64,000 bases of DNA from Acidobacteriota bacterium (GCA_013289825.1 JABCZF010000003.1:149581-213580), one strand, 5' to 3'; positions 34,065 to 43,231 are shown, numbered from the stretch's first letter. Made by a program: numbers and translations. The notes: generated by a model not told the origin, from the letters alone.

Positions 34065-34463
34065 TCACCCCATGGAGCTGACTTTTTCCGGCTCGATCTT
34101 GTAAAGGACGCGCACTTCGCCGGGTTTCCGGAACGGATAGACGGGCTTGCCCAGATACTTTTGCGAAAGCTTGTTAATGTGGTCGTCGGCGCCATTCTGG
34201 GTAATCTCCACAACGCGGCCGCGAATTTCGAGGTAGCGATACGGATTCGCAGGATCCTGCAGCGAAACCGAAACGCGCGGGTCGCGCCGGACGTTTTTGT
34301 CTTTCACGCGCCCGAGCGCGGAATTGAATCGCACGTACTTGCCGTCGTAATCCACCCAGATGGGTGTGACTTGCGGACTGCCGTCCTTCATGATCGTGCC
34401 GAGATTGCCGAACGCCGGCTTTTCCAATAGGTCCGCGTAGCTTTCCGGGATATTTTCTGCCAT
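34065..34463 (-). CDS. PPOX-class flavin/F420-binding protein
   Basis: A 132-residue split-barrel protein of the pyridoxamine 5'-phosphate oxidase-like class (TIGR03618-type). Visible are L-G-T-I-M-K-D-G-S-P-Q-V-T-P-I-W-V near residues 20-36, F-N-S-A-L-G-R-V-K-D-K-N-V-R-R-D-P-R-V about 45-63, and Y-L-E-I-R-G-R-V. AGGAGG is 5 bases before this ATG, which decides the start. It is co-oriented and nearly contiguous with the hydrolase downstream. Cofactor (FMN or F420) and substrate are not determinable. Confidence 0.85.
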   Translation of the reverse strand: MAENIPESYADLLEKPAFGNLGTIMKDGSPQVTPIWVDYDGKYVRFNSALGRVKDKNVRRDPRVSVSLQDPANPYRYLEIRGRVVEITQNGADDHINKLSQKYLGKPVYPFRKPGEVRVLYKIEPEKVSSMG

Positions 34464-34577
34464 GGCCGCCTCCTGATGATTCCGTTCCTTACTGCCGAGC
34501 ATCGAAACTCTACCACGCGCGAAGCGCCCGCGCAGCTTTCGAGCACGCCGGCTCATGGCCGGGTGTCGCCGGTCGGC

Positions 34578-35252
34578 TCAAACAAATTTCATTTCCGAAG
34601 CGCGGCCCAGCGACAACAGCGGCGCTCCGGTCAGCTTCTGCAGTTCCTCATGGCTCCATCCGGGAGCCATCTCGCGCAGCATGAGCCCTTCCGGCTTGAC
34701 GTCGATGACCGCGAGATCGGAGACGATGGTATCGACGCACGCAAGCCCCGTCAGCGGATAGGTGCACTGGCGCACGATTTTTGGCGCGCCTTCCCTGGTG
34801 GTGTGTTCCATGCAAACAATCAGCTTTTTCGCGCCCGCGGCGATGTCCATTGCGCCGCCAATTCCGCCGGGGCCTTTCGCGCCAGGAATTTTCCAGTTCG
34901 CCAGGTCGCCCTTTTCGGAGACTTGAAATCCGCCGAGCACGGCCACGTCCAGGTGGCCGCCGCGCGTCATGAGATGCGCATCGGCTTGGTGGAAAAAAGA
35001 TGCGCCCGGAATCAAGGTCACCGGGACCTTCATCGCATCAACCAAGTCGTAGTCCTCTTCGCCGGGTCTGGCGCGCCGGCCCATGCCGAGAATGCCGTTC
35101 TCGCTGTGAAAATAAACTTCGACATCTTTCGGCAAATAATCCGCGATGAGATTGGGGATGCCCCAGCCAAGATTTACATACGCGCCGTTAGGCAATTCCA
35201 GTGCGGCACGTTGCGCAATCTGGTCCCGGGTCAGCCGTAGTTTAGCCGGCAT
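34578..35252 (-). CDS. scoB: 3-oxoacid CoA-transferase subunit B
   Basis: The beta subunit of a succinyl-CoA:3-oxoacid or acetate CoA-transferase. The catalytic glutamate lies in S-E-N-G-I-L-G-M-G about residue 53. Other family motifs are V-N-L-G-W-G-I-P-N, G-G-H-L-D-V-A-V-L-G-G and P-G-A-K-G-P-G-G-I-G-G-A-M-D about residues 120-145. The 224-residue length is normal. The ATG at 35252 overlaps the end of the subunit A gene by 11 bases, indicating translational coupling. Confidence 0.94.
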   Translation of the reverse strand: MPAKLRLTRDQIAQRAALELPNGAYVNLGWGIPNLIADYLPKDVEVYFHSENGILGMGRRARPGEEDYDLVDAMKVPVTLIPGASFFHQADAHLMTRGGHLDVAVLGGFQVSEKGDLANWKIPGAKGPGGIGGAMDIAAGAKKLIVCMEHTTREGAPKIVRQCTYPLTGLACVDTIVSDLAVIDVKPEGLMLREMAPGWSHEELQKLTGAPLLSLGRASEMKFV

Positions 35253-35919
35253 AGCGGATTCCCTTGGCTTGCACGATGCGGTGCACAAAGATCGCCGGGG
35301 TCACGACATGTTCGGGTCTGATCGAGCCGAGCGGGACAATCTCGTCGACTTCCACGATGGTCGTGGTCGCAGCCATGGCCATAATCGGATTGAAATTCCG
35401 CGCCGCAAGACGGTATGTCAGATTGCCCAGCTGGTCTGCGGTTTCCGCCTTGATGAGGGCGTAGTCCGCGTGAATGGGCATCTCCAGGATGCAGCGTTTC
35501 CCGTCGATAACGCGTTCTTCTTTGCCGGCCGCGACTTCCGTTCCCACGCCCACGGTGGTGTAAAATGCGCACAGACCAGCAGCCGCAGCGCGCATGCGTT
35601 CGCAGAGAATACCCTGTGGCACCAGTTCGAGGGTCACTTTTTTTTCGGCGAGCTGCTGTTGAAAATAGGTCGCGTGCGGACCTGGAAACGATGCAATCAC
35701 GTGCCGGATCTGTCCGTTCTTGAACATCAATCCCAACTCGCCATCGCGTGTTCCGCAATTGTTGCTGATAGCGGTGATATCTTTCGTGCCCTTTTGAGCC
35801 AGTGCCTGGATGAGGTTATTGGGAAAGCCCGCCCCGCCAAAGCCGCCGAACATGATTCGAGCGCCGTCCGGAATATCGGCCACGGCCGAATCCAGGCCCG
35901 AATGGATTTTGTGCCGCAT
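35242..35919 (-). CDS. scoA: 3-oxoacid CoA-transferase subunit A
   Basis: The alpha subunit of the same enzyme. The CoA-binding glycine loop G-G-F-G-G-A-G-F-P about residues 26-34 is canonical, as are I-S-N-N-C-G-T and R-A-A-A-A-G-L-C-A-F-Y-T. The frame is open far upstream to 36645, but that part is the antisense of the cytochrome c gene; the ATG at 35919-35917 (M-R-H-K-I-H-S) gives the normal 225-residue length. The pair activates acetoacetate or similar 3-oxoacids with CoA and fits with the beta-oxidation protein elsewhere in the window. Confidence 0.94.
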   Translation of the reverse strand: MRHKIHSGLDSAVADIPDGARIMFGGFGGAGFPNNLIQALAQKGTKDITAISNNCGTRDGELGLMFKNGQIRHVIASFPGPHATYFQQQLAEKKVTLELVPQGILCERMRAAAAGLCAFYTTVGVGTEVAAGKEERVIDGKRCILEMPIHADYALIKAETADQLGNLTYRLAARNFNPIMAMAATTTIVEVDEIVPLGSIRPEHVVTPAIFVHRIVQAKGIRYAG

Positions 35920-36039
35920 GCCACGGCGTATCCTACCAGAGGCGGCGTGACTCTGCAGGTGCCAACGTGCCAGCAGCCCGTCGCAATAAATCCGGGCTAG
36001 CCGCGCGTGGCTCGCGTCGTCTATTCTAGGGACCGGGCC

Positions 36040-36648
36040 ATGAAAAGCGGATTTCTGATTCTGCTGGTGCTCGTGACTGCGGCGCTCGGCGCCGGCTTCG
36101 TCGCGTTTTCCTTTCTGCATAATGGCGTGAGCGCCAAGGCCACGCCGACGGCGCTTGAGGTGATCATGGCGCGGAAGGCGAGACACATGGCGCTGCCGAA
36201 CTCGGCCCGCGGTTTGCGGAACCCCGTGCCCGCTTCGGCGGAAAATTTGCGGGAAGGCCGGCTGCACTTTGCCGACCACTGCGCCATCTGCCACGGAAAC
36301 GACGGAAGTTGCGACACCATGATGGGCAGCGGACTCTATCCCAAACCGCCGGACCTGCGGCTTACGGAAACGCAGAACCTTTCCGACGGGGAGCTTTTCT
36401 GGATCATTGAGAACGGCGTGCGGTTCACCGGTATGCCGGCATTCTCCAACCACCACAGTTCGCCGGAGGACACCTGGAAGCTGGTGCAGTTTATTCGGCA
36501 CCTGCCGCAGTTGACGGCAGATGAGCGCGTGGAGATGGAAAAGTACAATCCGAAAGGACCCGACGACCGTATGGAGGAGCAGGAGGAGAACGACTTCTTG
36601 AATGGAGCAACGCCAGCGCCCCAACCCGAATCCCATCATCAGCACTAG
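36040..36648 (+). CDS. Membrane-anchored c-type cytochrome
   Basis: A 202-residue protein: N-terminal membrane helix (F-L-I-L-L-V-L-V-T-A-A-L-G-A-G-F), then a single heme site C-A-I-C-H about residue 85 and a likely axial Met in F-T-G-M-P-A-F about residue 130. The C-terminus is acidic then His-rich (P-E-S-H-H-Q-H). The ATG at 36040 with an AGGGA stretch upstream is preferred over a GTG at 36007. It resembles the single-heme cytochromes found with alternative complexes or oxidases, but none is adjacent; the other cytochrome at 62.3 kb has the same layout. Confidence 0.85.
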   Translation: MKSGFLILLVLVTAALGAGFVAFSFLHNGVSAKATPTALEVIMARKARHMALPNSARGLRNPVPASAENLREGRLHFADHCAICHGNDGSCDTMMGSGLYPKPPDLRLTETQNLSDGELFWIIENGVRFTGMPAFSNHHSSPEDTWKLVQFIRHLPQLTADERVEMEKYNPKGPDDRMEEQEENDFLNGATPAPQPESHHQH

Positions 36649-36769
36649 GACGATGAAAATGCGGGTCTACAGGAGGCCAGGCAGAAAATCGCGGAGGCTC
36701 CGCTAGTCGAATCTTGTGGAATAATGGAGTTTCCGGCATTCGTTTCGCCCCAGCCAATTGGAGATCATT

Positions 36770-37123
36770 ATGATGAAGCTTCGCACCCTTGCACTTCTTG
36801 TTTCCGTCGCGTTCCTTGCCGGCGCTGCTCTGGCGCATGGAGACAAGAAACACGTCGTTGGCACGGTGGAAAAAACCAGCGCTGATTCCGTCACCGTGAA
36901 AATCGCCGACGGCACTTCCGTGGAGGTCAAACTGGTTGCCACCACCACGTATATTTCCAGAAACGGGAATGTGGACAAACCCGCGAAGGCTTCTGATCTG
37001 CTTGTGGGCGACCGCGTGGTGATCCACGCGACGCCTAAGGGCGATACGCTGGAGGCCGCGGAAGTGAGATTCTCCGCGCCGGGGACCGCCGCGGCCGGCG
37101 CGGCATCTAAGCCAAAATCCTGA
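36770..37123 (+). CDS. Small exported beta-barrel protein (DUF5666-like)
   Basis: A 117-residue protein with a signal peptide (A-L-L-V-S-V-A-F-L-A-G-A-A-L-A), then a compact beta domain: H-V-V-G-T-V-E-K-T-S-A-D-S-V-T-V, T-Y-I-S-R-N-G, and L-V-G-D-R-V-V-I-H-A, typical of OB-like DUF5666 domains. GGAG 7 bases before the ATG-ATG supports this start. It is convergent with modC. The function is unknown, probably periplasmic. Confidence 0.72.
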   Translation: MMKLRTLALLVSVAFLAGAALAHGDKKHVVGTVEKTSADSVTVKIADGTSVEVKLVATTTYISRNGNVDKPAKASDLLVGDRVVIHATPKGDTLEAAEVRFSAPGTAAAGAASKPKS

Positions 37124-37142
37124 AGGAGCCGCGCTTTCTCGC

Positions 37143-38237
37143 TCATTCCTCCACGAGATGGCACGAGTGCGTCTTAAGGACCAGCCATACGCGGCATCGT
37201 TCCGCCAGTTCCAGCGATCTGACGGCTCCCGGCGTGAGGTGCACGATGAACTCAACTCCGCAGTCCACTCGGGCCCGGACCAATGTGCCGCACGTTTCCA
37301 TCCGGACGATGCGGCCTTCGATAACGTTGCGCGCGCTTAGCCCTTGGGGTGGCATCGTTGCCAGCAGAATATCGCCTGCGCGGATGGCCACGCGCACGCG
37401 GTCTCCCGCGGCCGCGTAGCCCAGGGGCACTTCGAGTTCCGAAAGGCTGCCGTTAAGGTGTACGCGCATCACGCCATCGGCTTCGCGCAAATCCACGACG
37501 GTGGCACTGAGGAGATTTTCAAAGCCGGCTGCTTGCGCCAGCCGTTTGCGCCGCGGGGCTTCCAGAACTTCGATCGGCGTTCCTTCCGACACTACGCGGC
37601 CGTGATCCATGGCCATCACGCGCTCGCCGAGTGCGTCCACTTCTTCGCGGGTGTGCGTCACGTACAGAATCGGGATGCGCCGGGCGGCGTTCCACGCGCG
37701 GAGATCATCCACGATCGCCGCCTTCAGTTCCGCATCGAGACCTGTCAGAGGCTCATCGAGCAGCAAAACCCGCGGCCGCGTCACTAGCGAGCGTGCCAAG
37801 GCGATTCTTTGGCGTTCTCCGCCAGAGATCTCGGGCGGCTTGCGTGCGCGCAATTTGTCCACGCGGAAGGCTTCTAGGATTTCTTCCACGCGCGCGGAGC
37901 GCTCCTGGTGCGGCAAACCATCGAGTCCGTAGGCGACGTTTTCTTCCGCGCTCATGTGCGGAAAGAGCGCCAGCGTCTGAAAAACATAGGCGATGCGCCG
38001 CGCCTGGGGCGGAGAATTTATGCCGGCATGCGAATCAAACAATACTTCTTCGCCAGCCGCGATACGTCCCTGGTCCGGGCGCGCCAATCCTGCTATGCAG
38101 TCCAGTACCGTGGATTTTCCGGCGCCGGAAGGCCCAAAAAGAATGGTGATGCCCGGAGGAACTTCGATGGAAATATCCAGCAGAAAAGGGGGAGAGTCCG
38201 GCCGGAGCCGTTCCATCTTCAAGCGCGCCGTCAGCAC
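37143..38237 (-). CDS. modC: Molybdate ABC transporter ATP-binding protein
   Basis: The ATPase of the ModABC importer. Walker A G-P-S-G-A-G-K-S-T about residues 36-44, signature I-S-G-G-E-R-Q-R about residue 133, Walker B V-L-L-L-D-E-P-L-T-G-L-D and H-loop Y-V-T-H-T-R-E-E are visible. After residue 235 come a ModC-type insert and a Mop/TOBE domain (S-A-R-N-V-I-E-G-R-I-V) that binds molybdate. The 364-residue length is normal. A GTG at 38237, 9 bases after the modB stop, is chosen; the longer open frame upstream is antisense-free shadow of modB in another frame. Confidence 0.93.
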   Translation of the reverse strand: MLTARLKMERLRPDSPPFLLDISIEVPPGITILFGPSGAGKSTVLDCIAGLARPDQGRIAAGEEVLFDSHAGINSPPQARRIAYVFQTLALFPHMSAEENVAYGLDGLPHQERSARVEEILEAFRVDKLRARKPPEISGGERQRIALARSLVTRPRVLLLDEPLTGLDAELKAAIVDDLRAWNAARRIPILYVTHTREEVDALGERVMAMDHGRVVSEGTPIEVLEAPRRKRLAQAAGFENLLSATVVDLREADGVMRVHLNGSLSELEVPLGYAAAGDRVRVAIRAGDILLATMPPQGLSARNVIEGRIVRMETCGTLVRARVDCGVEFIVHLTPGAVRSLELAERCRVWLVLKTHSCHLVEE

Positions 38238-38245
38238 GGCCCGGT

Positions 38246-38932
38246 TTATTTCGCCGTCCACGGTGTCCACAGACGGCGGCCTACTCGACGATGGACGGCG
38301 TAGACCACCGACAAAACCGCGAACGAAATCGCCAGCAGAACGAGGGCCATGCGATTCGCTTCCGCGTATTCGAGCGATTGCACGTGGTCGTAAATATCGA
38401 TCGAGACGGTGCGCGTCACGCCTGCCAAATTGCCGCCGACCATGAGCACAACGCCAAATTCCCCCATGGTGTGGGCGAAGCTGAGCACCACAGCGATCAC
38501 CACGCCGGGAATCGAAAGCGGCAGGATTACACGCCAGAACGTTCGCAGCCGCCCGGCCCCGAGAACCGCGGAAGCATCGAGGAGTGTGCGGTCGACTGAT
38601 TCGAATGAGGCGATCAGCGGCTGCACCGCGAACGGCAGACTGTAGAGCACAGATGCCAGGACTAGCCCTTCGAAGGTAAACGCCAGGCCGTGCCCGAAAA
38701 ACATTTGCCACAGTTTCCCAAGCGGCCCGTGCGGGCCCATGGCGATGAGCACGTAAAATCCCAGCACGGTCGGCGGCAGCACCAAGGGCATAGCCACTAT
38801 GGTTTCCAGCAAAAACTTGCCGTGCCAATTTGAAAACGCGAGCCAATATGCAAGCGGCAGTCCACCCGCCAGGAGAATAACGGAAACGCAAAGTGCGAGC
38901 CTAAGGGAAAGTAGCAGGGCATCCATATTCAT
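38246..38932 (-). CDS. modB: Molybdate ABC transporter permease
   Basis: The membrane component of ModABC: 228 residues, five to six helices, and the EAA loop L-D-A-S-A-V-L-G-A-G-R-L-R-T-F-W contacting ModC. The N-terminal L-P-L-A-Y-W-L-A and V-L-P-P-T-V-L-G-F-Y-V-L segments are characteristic of ModB. Its ATG overlaps the end of modA by 4 bases. Confidence 0.95.
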   Translation of the reverse strand: MNMDALLLSLRLALCVSVILLAGGLPLAYWLAFSNWHGKFLLETIVAMPLVLPPTVLGFYVLIAMGPHGPLGKLWQMFFGHGLAFTFEGLVLASVLYSLPFAVQPLIASFESVDRTLLDASAVLGAGRLRTFWRVILPLSIPGVVIAVVLSFAHTMGEFGVVLMVGGNLAGVTRTVSIDIYDHVQSLEYAEANRMALVLLAISFAVLSVVYAVHRRVGRRLWTPWTAK

Positions 38933-39762
38933 CTATTCTGCGAACCGGGCGACGGTCGAGCAGCGTTGGCTCCGGGAATTGTGAAACCATAATTCCCCAG
39001 CGTCGCGCGGCCACCTTCGCTCTTCAAGAATTCCAAGAAAGCACGTGCACTTGTTTTATTTTTCGAAGTCTTCAATAGAATGGCGGCTTGTTCTATCGAC
39101 GGATGCATGTCCGCCGGAATCTCCCATCGTTTGCCCGCTTTCATCCCGGGTGAGACGGCCAACGACATAGCCACAATTCCCGCTTGCGCGTTGCCAGACT
39201 GCACAAACTGCGCGGCCTGCGAAATGTTTTCACCGTAGACGAGTTTGGCTTTGACTTGGTCATAGATGCCAGCTTTTTCGAGCGCCGCTACGGCCGCTCG
39301 TCCATAAGGAGCGTGCTGGGGGTTGGCGATGGCAATTTTTTGCACGCTGACATCGAGCAACGTCTGCCATCCCTGGCGAGCGACGTCCACCTTGGCATCC
39401 GCCGGCGTCCAAATCGCGATGCGCCCGATCGCATACTCATAGACCGTTCCCGGCTCGGCGAGGCCCGCCGCTTCCAGCTTTCTTGGATAGTCAATGTCGG
39501 CGGAGAAGAACAGGTCAAAGGGCGCGCCATTTCGCAGCTGTGAGAAAAAATTGCCACTCGAGCCGTAGGTTACGTTCACCTTCGTTCCTGTCTGCTTCTC
39601 GAATTGAGCGGCGACATCCTTCATGGCAAATTCCAGATCCGCGGCCGCCGCCACGCGGATCTCTTGAGCCCGTGTAGCTCTGGCCATCGGCAGGACCATT
39701 ACCAAAGGCACCAAAAGAGCTCGACGCTTCAGCACAGCGGATCTCCGCCAGTCACGCGTCAT
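38929..39762 (-). CDS. modA: Molybdate-binding periplasmic protein
   Basis: The substrate-binding protein of the molybdate importer. It has a signal peptide (A-L-L-V-P-L-V-M-V-L-P), then V-A-A-A-A-D-L-E-F-A-M about residue 37 and Y-G-S-S-G-N-F about residue 66, the serine-rich anion loop of ModA, and A-I-A-N-P-Q-H-A-P-Y-G-R-A-A. The 277-residue length is normal. It is the second gene of the operon after the HTH-TOBE regulator, 15 bases downstream. Confidence 0.94.
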   Translation of the reverse strand: MTRDWRRSAVLKRRALLVPLVMVLPMARATRAQEIRVAAAADLEFAMKDVAAQFEKQTGTKVNVTYGSSGNFFSQLRNGAPFDLFFSADIDYPRKLEAAGLAEPGTVYEYAIGRIAIWTPADAKVDVARQGWQTLLDVSVQKIAIANPQHAPYGRAAVAALEKAGIYDQVKAKLVYGENISQAAQFVQSGNAQAGIVAMSLAVSPGMKAGKRWEIPADMHPSIEQAAILLKTSKNKTSARAFLEFLKSEGGRATLGNYGFTIPGANAARPSPGSQNR

Positions 39763-39777
39763 GGTTCACCGCGGCCC

Positions 39778-40191
39778 TCACACGCGCAAGATCATCACTT
39801 CCGTGGACTTGATCAGCGCGGCCGCGCGCTCTCCCGGTTTCAGCCGCATCTCTTTAGCCGCATCGGCAGTGATAATTGCGGTGATGTGCTGTTCGCCGAT
39901 GGCCATCGTTACCTGCGCCAGCAGACCGCTGTACTTCATCGAAATCACGCGCCCGACTAACTGGTTCCGGCCGCTGATTTTCCGGAAATTGCTGCGGCGC
40001 ATGGAAATATCGCCGCGATCGAATTTCTTTGGAATCATACGGTCGATTTCGCTTTCGGGCACGCGGTGATGTCCGCCTGGCGTTTTTACTGTTTTGATTT
40101 TTCCGCGGTAGATCCACTGCTTGAGCGTGGGGTAACTGATTCCCAAGATTCTCGATGCTTCGCGCGGCGGCAATAGGGCGGGTCGGTACAT
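39778..40191 (-). CDS. HTH-TOBE molybdate-responsive regulator
   Basis: A 137-residue protein joining an excisionase/MerR-like winged helix (P-P-R-E-A-S-R-I-L-G-I-S-Y-P-T-L-K-Q-W, then T-P-G-G-H-H-R-V-P) at residues 5-53 with a TOBE/Mop oxyanion-binding domain (G-R-N-Q-L-V-G-R-V-I-S-M, L-K-P-G-E-R-A-A-A-L-I-K) at about 68-137. It is first in the modABC operon, so it most likely senses molybdate or tungstate and controls the operon; this is inference. It differs from E. coli ModE in its DNA-binding domain and has one Mop unit. Confidence 0.85.
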   Translation of the reverse strand: MYRPALLPPREASRILGISYPTLKQWIYRGKIKTVKTPGGHHRVPESEIDRMIPKKFDRGDISMRRSNFRKISGRNQLVGRVISMKYSGLLAQVTMAIGEQHITAIITADAAKEMRLKPGERAAALIKSTEVMILRV

Positions 40192-40247
40192 GACGCTCTC
40201 CTTACCTACGGCGTGACGTCTGCTGGTGAAACCGCCATTGTAGTATG

Positions 40248-40267
40248 GTTTTATGCGCTTTTATTCG
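40248..40267 (-). promoter_or_regulatory. Tandem 10-bp direct repeat upstream of the mod operon
   Basis: On the minus strand two adjacent 10-mers read CGAATAAAAG and CGCATAAAAC (8 of 10 bases shared), one helical turn apart, 57-76 bases upstream of the regulator ATG. A TACTACAAT stretch just downstream could be the -10 region. Same-face direct repeats at the promoter of an operon that begins with its own MerR-like regulator are a plausible operator; nothing in the sequence proves binding. Confidence 0.4.
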
Positions 40268-40687
40268 TTAGTTTTCTCCAGAGGCCCTGGTGAACCGCCC
40301 TTTGTCGCTTCGGCCGCTGCCAGTGATTTACAACACGGGAGGCCGCGGGCATGGCCTAGAGCAACAAAACAAAGCGCTTAGGAATCCCCGGGGGGGCTGC
40401 TCCGTATCTCTCGTCACCACCAAACTGACCGCCGATGACGTCTGTAAGGCTGCCGAGCTTTTCTCAAGCGACGTTTTTTCGCCAAATCAGAAGAAGAGTT
40501 GAACGATTTCTATCGGCCAGGCAGCACCGTTTTTCAAATGGCCATGGGCTGCAGCGAACCGCTGCGGCTGGGCGCGATGTGCCGTTCCCGCAAATACTCT
40601 AGAGCAATGCAGTCCCCCGTTACGCCGTTGCGGAGAATCATTGGCCGGGACTGCAACCTTAGCGATACCGCCCGGTGATCGCCGCGA
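40268..40687. other. Intergenic stretch, possibly containing decayed coding sequence
   Basis: A 70-codon GTG-started frame (40290-40502, plus strand) ends in a run of T residues near 40474. In the adjacent frame a more protein-like stretch follows (F-F-A-K-S-E-E-E-L-N-D-F-Y-R-P-G, then M-G-C-S-E-P-L-R-L-G-A-M-C) to about 40600. This could be a frameshifted relic, but no family was recognised and no start or stop context supports an active gene. Confidence 0.3.
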
Positions 40688-43111
40688 CTAATTCCTAAGG
40701 GGCTTGCCGGTCTTTAAGGTGAACGCCATGCGTTCCTGCGTTTTCTTCTCGCCGCACAGAGAAACGAAGGCTTCGCGCTCGAGATCCAGCAGGTATTGCT
40801 CACTTACGAGTTGCGGCGACGTCAGTGGCCCGCCCGCCAGGATATTCGCGAGCTTGCGTCCCACGTGCGCGTCATAATCGGTGATGTATCCGCCGCGCTG
40901 CATCATATGAATGACCAGCTTGGCGCCGGCTAGGAATTGTTCGCCGAGCACTTTGATTTGTGTAGTCTGCGCGCCTTCTTGCCAGTTCGCCGCGGGCGGC
41001 TTATAGCCGCCGCGCACCAGCCCTAGGGCGGCTTCTTTCGCGTCGCCCACCAGGCGTTCGCGATTCATGGAGACGCCGTCTTCACGCCGCAAGAATCCCA
41101 AGGCGCGGCTCTCTTCGGCGCTCGTTGCCACTTTTGCCGTGGCGATGGTTTCAAATACCGGCTTCATGGCGTGAAACAGATCCAAATCTTCGCCGCCTGC
41201 CGCGTGTTCATTCGCGCGGATGAGCATCTCCTTCGTGCCCCCACCGCCCGGGATCAAACCGACGCCCGTCTCAACGAGTCCCATATACGCTTCCGCGGCC
41301 GCCTGAATCTTCCGAGCGTGCAAGCCGATTTCGCATCCGCCGCCGAGCGCCATTCCCTGCGGCGCGGCGACCACCGGCTTGGGCGCATACTTCAGCCCCA
41401 GATTCACGTTTTGAAACTGCTTCACGGCCATGTGCAGCTCGTCCCACTCTTGCTCCTGCGCCGCGACGAGCATGAGCATTACGTTTGCGCCCACGGAAAA
41501 ATTCACGGCCTGGTTGGCAATGACCATGGCGTCGAAATCCGAGTCCAACCGCTTTAATCCCTTTTGCAGCATGGACACCAAGTCCGCGCCAATAGCGTTC
41601 ATCTTGGCGTGAAATTCGCAACACACCACGCCATCTCCCAGGTCGATCAGACTGGCGCCGGAATTACGCTCGACTTCCTTGCCTGCTTCCTTTTGCGACT
41701 TCAGAATGATGATACCCGGCGGCGTTTCGAGCGGCTTTGGGGTGCCGCTGCGCACATCGAAGACTGTCGTCTCGCCCTTTTCCGATTCGTAAAATCCTTT
41801 CCTGCCGCTGGCCAGCAGTTTTTCGATCGCCGCCGGGAGCGCGCGCCCTTCTTTCTGGACTTGCGCGGCGAACGCTTTCACGCCGATGGCGTCCATCATT
41901 TCGAAAGGCCCCATTTCCCATGCGAATCCCCACTCGAGCGCGTGATCCACGTCCACCACGCTGTCGGAAATCTCCGGCAGGCGTCGCGCCGCGTACAGGC
42001 ACATTTCCGAAAGGCCGCCCCAGATGAACTGCTGGGCCTTGTCGCCTTTCTGCCCCTCGAGCACCGGCCCTACCAGCGCGCGCAGCCGTTCCCGCGTGTC
42101 CTCAATCGTTTTTGCCATCTCCAGCGAGGCAAACTTCGCTTTCTGCCGCGGCCGATACTCCATGGTGTTCACGTCCAGAGTAAGAATTTCTTTTTCACCT
42201 TGGCCTTTCACTTTTTTGTAAAAACCCTGACCCGTTTTGTCTCCCAACCATTTCCGGCGTGCCATTTCTTCGACCAGCGCAGGCACTTGGTACATTTCGT
42301 GCGACTCATCGTTTGGCGCGTTCTCGTAAATGTTCTTGATCACGTGCACCAGCACGTCCAAACCAACGAGATCGGCCGTGCGAAACGTCGCCGATTTCGG
42401 CCAGCCCACCGCGGGTCCGGTCGATGCATCCACTTCTTCGATGGTCATCCCCAACGAAGTCATGAGCCGGATGGCATGCAACATCGAAAATGTCCCGATG
42501 CGGTTGGCGATGAAATTCGGCGTGTCCTTCGCAACCACGACGCCCTTGCCGAGCCGGCGATCGCAGAATTCGCTTAGCGTCTCGATCACTTCGCTGGACG
42601 TTCTCGGCCCGGGAATCACTTCCACCAATTTCATGTAGCGTGGTGGATTGAAAAAATGAGTTCCTGCCCAGTGCTGTTGAAACTCTTCGCTCATGGCTTC
42701 TGCGATCAGATGCACCGGCAATCCGGAAGTGTTGGTGGTGACCAGCGCGCCGGGCTTGCGGAATTGCGCCACTCGCGACAACAAATTCCTTTTGATCTCG
42801 AGGTTTTCAGCAACAACTTCGATAATCCAGTCGGCCTCCGCGCAGCGCGCCAAATCATCCTCAAAATTTCCAATGGACACTTTCTCGGCCAGCGACGGCG
42901 TGAAAAAGGCCGCGGGCTTCGATTTTTTCGCCGCTTCCAGCCCCGCACGCACTACTTTGTTGCGCTCTCCGGCGGATGCTCCGGGCTTCGCGTCCGGCGG
43001 AACGATGTCCAGCAAGATGCACGGCAGCCCCGCGTTCGCCAAATGCGCGGCGATACGCGAACCCATGGTTCCCGCACCCAGCACTGCGGCCTTCTCGATT
43101 CGACGTTTCAT
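40688..43111 (-). CDS. fadN: FadN-type 3-hydroxyacyl-CoA dehydrogenase/enoyl-CoA hydratase
   Basis: An 807-residue bifunctional beta-oxidation enzyme with the dehydrogenase first and the hydratase last, as in Bacillus FadN rather than E. coli FadB. The NAD motif V-L-G-A-G-T-M-G-S-R-I-A-A-H-L is at residues 9-23, T-N-T-S-G-L about 120, F-F-N-P-P-R-Y-M-K-L-V-E about 152, and the hydratase oxyanion region P-Q-G-M-A-L-G-G-G-C-E about 587 with G-L-I-P-G-G-G-G-T. The thiolase and acyl-CoA dehydrogenase that often accompany it are not adjacent. It is divergent from the patatin gene. Confidence 0.92.
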   Translation of the reverse strand: MKRRIEKAAVLGAGTMGSRIAAHLANAGLPCILLDIVPPDAKPGASAGERNKVVRAGLEAAKKSKPAAFFTPSLAEKVSIGNFEDDLARCAEADWIIEVVAENLEIKRNLLSRVAQFRKPGALVTTNTSGLPVHLIAEAMSEEFQQHWAGTHFFNPPRYMKLVEVIPGPRTSSEVIETLSEFCDRRLGKGVVVAKDTPNFIANRIGTFSMLHAIRLMTSLGMTIEEVDASTGPAVGWPKSATFRTADLVGLDVLVHVIKNIYENAPNDESHEMYQVPALVEEMARRKWLGDKTGQGFYKKVKGQGEKEILTLDVNTMEYRPRQKAKFASLEMAKTIEDTRERLRALVGPVLEGQKGDKAQQFIWGGLSEMCLYAARRLPEISDSVVDVDHALEWGFAWEMGPFEMMDAIGVKAFAAQVQKEGRALPAAIEKLLASGRKGFYESEKGETTVFDVRSGTPKPLETPPGIIILKSQKEAGKEVERNSGASLIDLGDGVVCCEFHAKMNAIGADLVSMLQKGLKRLDSDFDAMVIANQAVNFSVGANVMLMLVAAQEQEWDELHMAVKQFQNVNLGLKYAPKPVVAAPQGMALGGGCEIGLHARKIQAAAEAYMGLVETGVGLIPGGGGTKEMLIRANEHAAGGEDLDLFHAMKPVFETIATAKVATSAEESRALGFLRREDGVSMNRERLVGDAKEAALGLVRGGYKPPAANWQEGAQTTQIKVLGEQFLAGAKLVIHMMQRGGYITDYDAHVGRKLANILAGGPLTSPQLVSEQYLLDLEREAFVSLCGEKKTQERMAFTLKTGKPLRN

Positions 43112-43231
43112 GGCAACCCTTTTCCGGAGCCCCTCGGTAGATGGAGACGAGGGGACAGGTTACAAAACCGCCATCCCCTGGTCAAACGAACTATAGCCCC
43201 GGCCGAAAGCGCGCGTTAAAGTAAGGTCAGA

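Noticed and set aside
35920..36645. N-terminal extension of CoA-transferase subunit A
   Set aside because: It is antisense to the cytochrome c gene; the ATG at 35919 gives the normal length.
38238..38891. N-terminal extension of modC
   Set aside because: This part of the open frame is modB in another reading frame; the GTG after the modB stop fits ModC.
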